A stretch of 64,000 bases of DNA, from contig NZ_CP113975.1 of the NCBI RefSeq assembly GCF_026870155.1, positions 2,480,001 to 2,544,000 of the forward strand. The letters run 5' to 3'. This DNA comes from Flavobacterium marginilacus (GTDB lineage Bacteria; Bacteroidota; Bacteroidia; Flavobacteriales; Flavobacteriaceae). The position numbers and the translations under genes were made by a program. Shown here in pieces: positions 52,436 through 59,271 of the stretch; the first letter of the stretch is position 1; every line of letters begins with the position of its first letter. The notes beneath the pieces are model-generated. The model ran no database searches, was not told where the DNA came from, and saw only the letters and a program-made list of their open reading frames with translations.

Positions 52436-53167
52436 TTAAACCAAATCACAATACCAAAATCCGTAATCAAAAGCGTCCGATGCTGAAGTATCACAAGCAG
52501 TATCGGAGGAATCTTCTTCTTTTGGCTTTTCATATTTGCGGTAAACTACTTCGCCAACTTCAAATTCGATCGGTTTACTGAAAATTGGTCCATCAAAAGT
52601 AAAAGTATGAAATTCCCCGTTTTCACCGCAAACATCAACATTTTCGGGTAAATCATTAATAAAATCCTGATCAATTACACGGCCTACAAAACTTTTGTCC
52701 AAAAATCGTTCGTTAACACAAACCACAATCGTTTTGAATCCCAATGCAATAAATTCCTGAATTAAATCTGAAGTTGGAATTTTCCAAAGCGGGAACACAC
52801 CTTTAAAACCTATTTCGGCTAATTTATCTTCTCTGTATTTACGCAGATCTTCCAGAAAAATATCTCCAAAAATAGAGTGAGTAACACCTTGTCCTTTCAA
52901 TTTAGAAAGAGTTGTCTCCATTACTGCTTCGTATACTTCCATCGTTGGCATTTCTGGAATCAGCATAATTTCGAGCGGTAATCCAATGCTCTCAGCTTGT
53001 AATTTCAGTAATTCAACCCGAACGCCATGCATCGAAATACGCTGAAACTGCTGATTGACACTGGTTAATAAACAACTGATTTCGTATTGATCAGTTTGCA
53101 GTGTTTTGTATAATGCTAAAGCAGAATCTTTTCCGCTGCTCCAATTAAATAGGGCTTTCTTTTTCAA
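52436..53167 (-). CDS. Dph6-related PP-loop ATPase (annotated as diphthine--ammonia ligase family)
   Basis: 243 residues. N-terminal PP-loop LFNWSSGKDSALALYK (the usual SGGKDS reads SSGKDS), then ISMHGVRVELLKLQAESIGLPLEIM, GVTHSIFGDIFLEDLRKYREDKL and GENGEFHTFTFDGPIF, all hallmarks of the Dph6 (MJ0570) family. In eukaryotes and archaea Dph6 amidates diphthine on EF-2, a substrate that bacteria lack, so the true reaction here is unknown. Alone on the minus strand; a 103-base gap to the divergent aminopeptidase. Confidence 0.85.
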   Translation of the reverse strand: MKKKALFNWSSGKDSALALYKTLQTDQYEISCLLTSVNQQFQRISMHGVRVELLKLQAESIGLPLEIMLIPEMPTMEVYEAVMETTLSKLKGQGVTHSIFGDIFLEDLRKYREDKLAEIGFKGVFPLWKIPTSDLIQEFIALGFKTIVVCVNERFLDKSFVGRVIDQDFINDLPENVDVCGENGEFHTFTFDGPIFSKPIEFEVGEVVYRKYEKPKEEDSSDTACDTSASDAFDYGFWYCDLV

Positions 53168-53217
53168 TGTTCTTGTATTGGTTTATTTCGGAAGTAAACT
53201 TACAACTTATGTCCGAT

Positions 53218-53243
53218 TTGTTTCTTAAACCTTTGTAACTTTG
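53218..53243 (+). promoter_or_regulatory. Likely promoter of the M1 peptidase gene
   Basis: TTG (53218-53220), 15 bases, TAACTTTG (53236-53243). The -7 box is perfect, the spacing a little short. It decides the start: a TTG at 53241 would lie inside this box, so the ATG at 53271 is used. Confidence 0.5.
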
Positions 53244-53270
53244 GATAACTTAAGCATCAAATTTATTTTA

Positions 53271-55334
53271 ATGAAATACCTTTTCCTGTTTTTATCTGCA
53301 TTTGCATTCGCACAGCAAACCAAATCGGTAGATTTTAAAACCGCTGATGGCAGCATTTCCATTAATCCAGACAGTAAAAGTATTTCTGGTACTATAACCT
53401 ATACATTTGAAGTATTAAAGCCTATTGATACCATCAAAATTGATGCGCAGAACATGACTTTTTCGGGAGTAGAACTGAATCATCATAGCATTACATTTAC
53501 AACTAACGGAAAAGAACTGCTCTTGATTTACCCGTTCCAAAGAGGGAAAAATTTCGTTCAGTTTTCATACGATGCAAAACCAAAGCAAACGATGTATTTT
53601 ACAGGTTCCGAAGCAACAGATAATTTACAGATTTGGACGCAGGGACAAGGAAAATATACCAGTCATTGGTTTCCGAGTTTTGATGATGTCAATGAAAAAG
53701 TAATTTTTAATATGGAAATTGCTTTTGAATCAAAATATCAAGTTGTGTCGAATGGTATTTTAAAAAGCATCCAAACAGCTAATAATAGTACACATTGGAA
53801 ATACCAAATGCAAAAACCAATGAGTTCTTATTTACTAATGCTAGCCATTGGTAAATATGAAAAAAACACACTGAAAGCAAAATCTGGAATTCCATTAGAA
53901 TTGTATCTTGATCCAAAAGACATAAGCAGACAAGAACCAACCTACCGCTATTCCAAAGAAATATTTGACTTTCTGGAAAACGAAATAGGAGTAAAGTATC
54001 CTTGGAAAATCTATCGCCAAATTCCGGTTTCAGAGTTTCTGTATGCTGGCATGGAAAATACGAGTTCAACATTATTTGCAACCCGATACGTAGTTGACAG
54101 CATTGGTTTTGAAGACCGAAGTTATACTAATGTCAATGCGCATGAACTCGCACATCAATGGTTTGGTGATTTAGTTACTGCCAAAAGCGGAAAAGATCAT
54201 TGGCTACAGGAAGGATTTGCAACCTATTATGCTTTATTGGCAGAACGATCAATCTATGGAGATGATTATTTTTATTCCAAGTTATATGAGTCATCACTAC
54301 AATTAAAACAAGCCTCCAAAACCGATACCATTCCGGTGCTGAATCCTAAAGCGAGTTCGTTGTCTTTTTACCAAAAAGGAGCTTGGGCACTGCATGTTTT
54401 ACGCGAAGCAATAGGCGAGAAAGCTTTTAAAAAAGCAGTAAAGAATTATATTCTGAAATATTCCTGTCAAAACGTGACAACTCAAGATTTCTTTAATGAA
54501 ATCAAAAAAGTATCAAACTATGATTTGATAAATTTTAGCAAAGTATGGCTGGAATCATCTGATTTCAACAGTACCATTGCTAATGAGTTATTAGCAAAAA
54601 ATAACGCGATGAAAATTGTGCTGGAAGTAAACAAACTTAGAAGCAAACCAATCATAGAAAAGTATGATTTCTTCGAAAAAACATTAAAATCTGATGTGTA
54701 CCACAGTGTGAAAGAAGCAATTGTCGGGCAGCTTTTCAAAGAGAAGTTTGAAGATAAAAAACAGTTATTACGATTGGCGCTGCAAACCCAAAACATACAA
54801 ATAAGACAGGCGGTGGCAAGTACACTTCAAAAAATACCAGAAGAGTTCAGAACTGATTATGAAACATTGCTTGATGACAAATCCTATCAGACTCAGGAAT
54901 TAGCTTTATATAATTTATGGAATAACTTTCCCAGCAAGAGAGTTGAATATTTATCAAAAACAAAAGACTGGATAGGATTTAACGATTATAATTTAAGGAT
55001 TCTATGGCTGTCTTTGGCTGTTTCTACTCCAGAATATGATGCCAATAAAGAAACCTGTATTCAAGAATTAGTAAATTATTCTTCAACTAAATATGAAGCC
55101 ACAACCAGACAAAATGCTTTAGAATACTTATTGAATTTCAAAATTATTAATGAAGAAATTTTAAAAAATTTAGTGAATGCCACCACGCATCATATGTGGC
55201 AATTTTCTAAATTTGGAAGAGACAATATTCGATTATTATTAAAAAACACTGAAATCAGAGGTGCATTTCAGACCCTCTTGCCTGATTTAAATGAAAAAGA
55301 ACAATTCCAATTGAATAGATTACTCAAAGAATAG
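53271..55334 (+). CDS. M1-family zinc aminopeptidase, exported
   Basis: About 687 residues from MKYLFLFLSAFAFAQQ, a short signal peptide. N-terminal saddle domain (about 20-185), then the catalytic domain with the GAMEN-type exopeptidase motif YAGMENTSS, zinc motif HELAH (His291-His295) and the third ligand Glu314 in LQEGFATYY. A C-terminal HEAT-like region follows. It cleaves N-terminal residues from peptides in the periplasm or outside. The frame is open to a TTG at 53241, but this overlaps a promoter box, so the ATG is chosen. Single gene. Confidence 0.93.
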   Translation: MKYLFLFLSAFAFAQQTKSVDFKTADGSISINPDSKSISGTITYTFEVLKPIDTIKIDAQNMTFSGVELNHHSITFTTNGKELLLIYPFQRGKNFVQFSYDAKPKQTMYFTGSEATDNLQIWTQGQGKYTSHWFPSFDDVNEKVIFNMEIAFESKYQVVSNGILKSIQTANNSTHWKYQMQKPMSSYLLMLAIGKYEKNTLKAKSGIPLELYLDPKDISRQEPTYRYSKEIFDFLENEIGVKYPWKIYRQIPVSEFLYAGMENTSSTLFATRYVVDSIGFEDRSYTNVNAHELAHQWFGDLVTAKSGKDHWLQEGFATYYALLAERSIYGDDYFYSKLYESSLQLKQASKTDTIPVLNPKASSLSFYQKGAWALHVLREAIGEKAFKKAVKNYILKYSCQNVTTQDFFNEIKKVSNYDLINFSKVWLESSDFNSTIANELLAKNNAMKIVLEVNKLRSKPIIEKYDFFEKTLKSDVYHSVKEAIVGQLFKEKFEDKKQLLRLALQTQNIQIRQAVASTLQKIPEEFRTDYETLLDDKSYQTQELALYNLWNNFPSKRVEYLSKTKDWIGFNDYNLRILWLSLAVSTPEYDANKETCIQELVNYSSTKYEATTRQNALEYLLNFKIINEEILKNLVNATTHHMWQFSKFGRDNIRLLLKNTEIRGAFQTLLPDLNEKEQFQLNRLLKE

Positions 55335-55414
55335 CAAATTAAAATAAAAAAAGCTAAGTCTCTAAGACCAAAATCTTAGCAACTTAACTTCTCTGAATCA
55401 TATAAATTCAAAAA

Positions 55415-55936
55415 CTACCACATCTGGCTTACTTCTTTTTTAATATATCCCAAAGCGGCATTACTAGGAGTCTGTTTGTCCAGTAAATCATTTAATAGTG
55501 CTTCTCTCAATTGATCCGCATTAGTAACAGCTTCACTCAAAGCTCCTTTTCGAATCATCTGAATAGTAGCATTTTTTGCAGTTGTTATAATCGTCCAGCA
55601 TTCATCTGTCATATAGATCTGCTGTGCCAGATTGTGTTCAAATTCTTGGTCAATCTGTGCTATGATAAAATTGGCGTAATCAGTTTTATCAGCAGAAATT
55701 GGCGAAATTCTAATCAATAAATTAGAAAGACTGATGCGTTCCAGAAACAAAGTCATACGCTCATATGCCTGCAAACGCAGTGGCATTGAGTTTTTCTGAC
55801 CTTCTTTCATTAATAAATAACGGCGCCTTCCTTCTTCGTTTTTTGTATGTAAATTAAAAAAATAATAGGCAACCGCCCCAGTGATAATGGCAGGCAGGGT
55901 ATAGCTAAGCAATTCGATCATTTTTGATAAATCCAT
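55415..55936 (-). CDS. DUF7935-like membrane-anchored protein
   Basis: 173 residues. One N-terminal membrane helix (LLSYTLPAIITGAVAYYFFNLHTK, about 9-31) and a helical cytoplasmic part with QAYERMTLFLERISLSNLLIRI, DQEFEHNLAQQIYMTDECW and ATIQMIRKGA. I recognise it as the small Bacteroidota family called DUF7935. Function is unknown. It diverges from the TSUP permease gene with about 130 bases between. An imperfect hairpin AGCTAAG...CTTAGC lies past its end (near 55351-55382). Confidence 0.75.
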   Translation of the reverse strand: MDLSKMIELLSYTLPAIITGAVAYYFFNLHTKNEEGRRRYLLMKEGQKNSMPLRLQAYERMTLFLERISLSNLLIRISPISADKTDYANFIIAQIDQEFEHNLAQQIYMTDECWTIITTAKNATIQMIRKGALSEAVTNADQLREALLNDLLDKQTPSNAALGYIKKEVSQMW

Positions 55937-56067
55937 TTTGTTTTCGTTTTAAAAAGAGCAAAAATAATCTTTTTGAAACTAAATCAAAGGCAAATTTTCG
56001 CAATAATAAAAAGCGGAATAGTATTTTTGCAAGTTCAAAAACTAGAATAAAAAAATATAAAAAATCA

Positions 56068-56835
56068 ATGGAAACCTACATTATTGTATTACTATGCTTA
56101 GCAGCTTTTTTTGCGGGATTTATTGATGCCATTGTAGGCGGAGGCGGGCTTATACAAACACCTGCAGGTCTAATTCTTCTGCCTAATCTGCCGGTATCAA
56201 CAATAATAGGAACCTTAAAAATACCAGCTTTCAGCGGAACTTCATTTGCAGCTTACCAGTATTTAAAAAAAGTTACTCTCGATAAAAAGATTTTGATAAT
56301 CATGATGCTTTTGGCATTTCCGGCAGCGTTTTGGGGATCAACAGTCTTAACTTATGTGAGCAATGATTTTATGAAGCCGCTATTACTTGCAGTCTTATCA
56401 TTATTAGCTATTTACACCTATGCCAAGAAAAATTTTGGACAGCATCAGGTTAGAAATATTTCGGCAAAGACTCAAATTCTTAATGCATTAGGAATCAGTT
56501 TCATAGTTGGATTTTATGACGGTTTTATAGGTCCCGGCACGGGAAGCTTTCTTGTTGTTGCTTTCATCGCCATAATGGGATTTGACTTTCTGCACGCTTC
56601 TGCCAATGCCAAAATGGTCAATCTGGCAACCAATTTTGGTTCTATCTGTTTATTTTTTCTCAAAGGAAAAATTATTTGGGCAATTGCCTTGCCCATGGCA
56701 GCCAGCAATGCGATAGGAGGGTGGCTGGGTGCCAAACTAGCCATTAACAGAGGAAATAAATTTATCCGAATCTTCTTTTTGGCAGTTGTAATCGGTACAC
56801 TTATACGCTTTGCCTACGATGTCTTTTTCAAATAA
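56068..56835 (+). CDS. TSUP-family permease (TauE/SafE)
   Basis: 255 residues from METYIIVLLCLAAFFAGFIDAIVGGGGLIQTPAGL. About eight membrane helices, the two halves with the conserved FIDAIVGGGGLIQTP and FYDGFIGPGTGSFLVVAF blocks of the TauE/SafE sulfite/anion exporter family. The frame is open from 55924, but the preceding 48 residues are basic low complexity and overlap the divergent gene, so the ATG at 56068 is the real start. The transported anion (sulfite, sulfoacetate or other) cannot be told. Confidence 0.9.
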   Translation: METYIIVLLCLAAFFAGFIDAIVGGGGLIQTPAGLILLPNLPVSTIIGTLKIPAFSGTSFAAYQYLKKVTLDKKILIIMMLLAFPAAFWGSTVLTYVSNDFMKPLLLAVLSLLAIYTYAKKNFGQHQVRNISAKTQILNALGISFIVGFYDGFIGPGTGSFLVVAFIAIMGFDFLHASANAKMVNLATNFGSICLFFLKGKIIWAIALPMAASNAIGGWLGAKLAINRGNKFIRIFFLAVVIGTLIRFAYDVFFK

Positions 56836-56874
56836 TCAAAGATTACCTTTTTGGGGGTTAAGTTAAGGCTTTTT

Positions 56875-57729
56875 TTAGTGCGATGTCTTTCCATAATGTG
56901 CTTTTCTATGGCAGTTTGGACAAAGTGCGATTGTGTTTTCAACAGTATCTTCTCCATCTTCAGCTAATGGTTTAATGTGATGTACTTCTAAATATGGTAA
57001 ATTGTCAGAGTCTTTTAAAAACGGAGCGTTTTTATTGCATTTTTCGCAAACTCCTTTTGCTCTTTCTAAAACTTCTACAATTACATATTGATTTCGATTA
57101 AATACTGTTTGTGTTACAACTGTTTTTGTTGGTTTCGGATTAGATTTAGCTAATATTTCTTGTCTTTTCTTTTTTGATACTTCATTAGCTTTTTTAACTT
57201 TTTCTTGAAATTCAGTTTCAATTTCATAAGCCGATTTTAAAGGAATAAAGTGTTTTTCTATTCCAAAAAAATCTGAAAGTAAAATTTTGTTTTTAGCAAT
57301 ATGGTCTTTGTGTGCAGTTACTATTTTATTTTCGAAAATCCTGTCAGTAGCATTTTTAAAACTTTCCCAAATTTCAGCTCTGTTTATTAAAATTTGTATA
57401 TTATTATAGTCCTCTGTTTCTAACCAAAAAAGAGGTTCTGAAAAATTCTTCGTTGATTTAACAATTCTACTTTGTGAGTTTGGAATATCTGTAAATTGTT
57501 TGTCCAAGAGCAACCAAATTACGCCTACTTTCGTATAAGCAATAAAGAAAATACCACCTGTCAATAATGAAATACTGTAATCGTTTGTCCCAAAAAGTGA
57601 TTTTTCCGGATGAGATGTGTTAATAAATGATTTTTCAAAAAAGTCAATAAGATCAGTTTGAAAAGGCTTAATTTTCCTTTTTTTGTCTGTCCAAATTAAT
57701 ATTTCTTTTTTCCAATCGAAATCTGTCAT
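56875..57729 (-). CDS. HNH endonuclease with uncharacterised N-terminal domain
   Basis: 284 residues from MTDFDWKKEILIW at 57729. The first 200 residues are not recognised: mixed alpha/beta with LLTGGIFFIAYTKVGVIWLLLD. A charged helix EKVKKANEVSKKKRQEIL leads into the C-terminal HNH domain. This has Zn-binding CEKCNKNAPF and CPNCHRK, and HHIKPLAEDGEDTVENTIALCP (His-His-Asn). It probably cuts DNA. It has no methyltransferase or phage genes nearby, so it may be a lone McrA-type or other defence enzyme. An earlier in-frame ATG (57774) overlaps the next gene and is less likely. Confidence 0.8.
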   Translation of the reverse strand: MTDFDWKKEILIWTDKKRKIKPFQTDLIDFFEKSFINTSHPEKSLFGTNDYSISLLTGGIFFIAYTKVGVIWLLLDKQFTDIPNSQSRIVKSTKNFSEPLFWLETEDYNNIQILINRAEIWESFKNATDRIFENKIVTAHKDHIAKNKILLSDFFGIEKHFIPLKSAYEIETEFQEKVKKANEVSKKKRQEILAKSNPKPTKTVVTQTVFNRNQYVIVEVLERAKGVCEKCNKNAPFLKDSDNLPYLEVHHIKPLAEDGEDTVENTIALCPNCHRKAHYGKTSH

Positions 57730-57760
57730 TTTTTGTTTTTTTTTCAGGCTGACCGCCAAC

Positions 57761-58243
57761 TTATTTATTAGCACAGTCTACCTCAGAAAATTTATATTTC
57801 ACTTTTTCAAAATCGATAGGTTTATCTTTTGCAAAATAAGAACGTCCTAGATATGTTTCGATTTTTCCACTGCCTAGAATCAGTTCACTTCCGTGCTTTA
57901 AGAATGCCATCGGATTTTTGAATGTTACTTTTTCATTTGTTCCCTGAATAAACGAATAATCGGCAAACAATGTATCACCACGGAATTCCCCGATTATTTT
58001 ACCAATTTTGTCTGGCATATTCTCGATTTTCATTACCATGTCACCATTTATCTTTCCATTCTTCAGTGTATTGACTGTCAAATTAATTGTATCGTTTTCA
58101 TACAATGATTTATAGCAAGCTGTGCTTATTATTTTTTCAGCTTGTGCTTTGGACGCTTCAGCTTCTTTTGGATTTTTATCATTTTTACAGCTTTGGAATC
58201 CAATACAAGTTAACAGCAAAAAAAACAAACCTAGATTTTTCAT
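57761..58243 (-). CDS. Lipoprotein of unknown function
   Basis: 160 residues. Type II signal peptide with lipobox GFQSC (Cys19), followed by a lysine/aspartate linker and a mostly beta domain (LYENDTINLTVNTLKNGKINGDMVMKIENM, GEFRGDTLFADYSFIQGTNEKVTF, FLKHGSELILGSGKIETY). A C-terminal Cys lies near the end (SEVDCANK). No family recognised. It precedes the HNH gene by 31 bases and may share its transcript. Confidence 0.75.
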   Translation of the reverse strand: MKNLGLFFLLLTCIGFQSCKNDKNPKEAEASKAQAEKIISTACYKSLYENDTINLTVNTLKNGKINGDMVMKIENMPDKIGKIIGEFRGDTLFADYSFIQGTNEKVTFKNPMAFLKHGSELILGSGKIETYLGRSYFAKDKPIDFEKVKYKFSEVDCANK

Positions 58244-58398
58244 AGTAATAAACTTTTTAGTTAATAATTACGGCAATAGCGTTTGCTAATATAGTAATAA
58301 ATAGCCTGATTAATACCAATTAATACCAATTAATATCTTATATTTAGCTAATAATTGTCTCTGCAAAATACCACCATTAGAACTTTATAAAAAACGAT

Positions 58399-58985
58399 AT
58401 GTCCAAAATAAAACAGTTGAAACAGAAAATAGCGTTGCCGATTTTTTGGCTTCCATAAGTAATGTAAAGAGATGGGAAGACTGCGGACTAATTATTGATT
58501 TATTGGTCTCAAATAGAGTTTAAAACTATGCACTTTCAGTGCATCCCGCTTTAGCTTCTAAAAAAGTTTTTGCCACAGATTTTAAAATCATTTTTTATCT
58601 ATGAATCTGTGGCAAAATTTTATCAATTTTCGCAATCCAACCTTGTAGACTTTCAGTCTGTAGTGGTTTATTAAACAGACAATCTGGTTTTGCTCCCAAA
58701 ATGTGGGGAACTGGCATTGTTGGATTTGGTATTTACAATTATAAATATGAAAGCGGTTATGAGGGAAATGCACCGCTTTCAGGACTTGCTTCAAGAAAAA
58801 ATGCTCTTACAATTTATCTCGCTTCTGATTTTGAAGAGAAAGGAATACTGCTTTCGCAATTGGGAAAATATAAAACCAGTAAAGCATGTTTGTACATTCA
58901 AAAAATAGAGGATATTGATATTATGATATTGGGTGAATTAGTACAAAAATCAATTTCCCGAATTAAGGAATTATATCCGAATTGA
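58399..58985 (+). pseudogene. DUF1801 (YdhG-like) gene, broken by a frameshift and a 159-bp insertion
   Basis: The N-terminal part opens ATG at 58399; after M-S-K-I one A is missing, and the frame resumes as TVETENSVADFLASISNVKRWEDCGLIIDLLVSNR (to 58517). The C-terminal part (58680-58985) reads QSGFAPKMWGTGIVGFGIYNY ... LYIQKIEDIDIMILGELVQKSI, the DUF1801 domain. Between them is a repeat element that begins with an in-frame stop. Removing it and one AGA joins VSNR-QSGFAPKMW in frame. The gene is dead here. Confidence 0.88.
58518..58676. mobile_element. MITE-like 159-bp element inserted in the DUF1801 gene
   Basis: 159 bp starting GTTTAAAAC and ending TTATTAAAC, i.e. imperfect inverted ends GTTTAA. 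It is flanked by a 3-bp duplication AGA (58515-58517 and 58677-58679). Inside are small hairpins (TGCACTTTCAGTGCA; GACTTTCAGTC) and the inverted pair GCCACAGATT (58572) / AATCTGTGGC (58604-58613). No gene. Precise excision restores the host reading frame. Confidence 0.75.
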
Positions 58986-59049
58986 TATTTTTTGTTTCTT
59001 CAATATTAATTTTTCTCAATTAAAGTTAAATCCTCTGGATCTGCAGTAT

Positions 59050-59160
59050 CCCGCGTGAGGGACGGAAGCAGGTTACCGAAGTAACGCGGACTGCCCGACC
59101 GCAATAGAGAAAGGGGCGAATAAAGACATTCATAAATCAGCCCCTTTCTCTATTGTGGTC
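59050..59160. repeat. Palindromic repeat before the UvrD-like helicase gene
   Basis: A perfect 16-bp inverted repeat CAATAGAGAAAGGGGC (59102-59117) / GCCCCTTTCTCTATTG (59140-59155) with a 22-base loop. It is preceded by CCGCGTGAGGGACGGAAGC and the hairpin GTTACCGAAGTAAC. It is much more GC-rich than its surroundings and ends about 115 bases before the helicase start. Confidence 0.65.
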
Positions 59161-59243
59161 ACGCCCAAATGATTTTAAACCGCAGATTGCTGATTTTGGT
59201 CAGCAGAATTATGTTAAGGCTCGTTTATTCATTCATAAATCCT

Positions 59244-59251
59244 TATTTTTG
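59244..59251 (+). promoter_or_regulatory. Likely -7 box of the UvrD-like helicase gene
   Basis: TATTTTTG fits TAnnTTTG and lies 20 bases before the ATG at 59272. No TTG is present at the expected distance upstream, so this is half of the consensus only. Confidence 0.4.
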
Positions 59252-59271
59252 CATCAAACAGTAGTTATTTC

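Noticed and set aside
55924..56067. N-terminal extension of the TSUP permease
   Set aside because: Basic, low-complexity and overlapping a divergent gene; the ATG at 56068 starts the first membrane helix.
58311..58336. Tandem TAATACCAAT repeat (two and a half copies)
   Set aside because: Too short and too AT-rich to mean more than slippage; no spacer structure, so not CRISPR.
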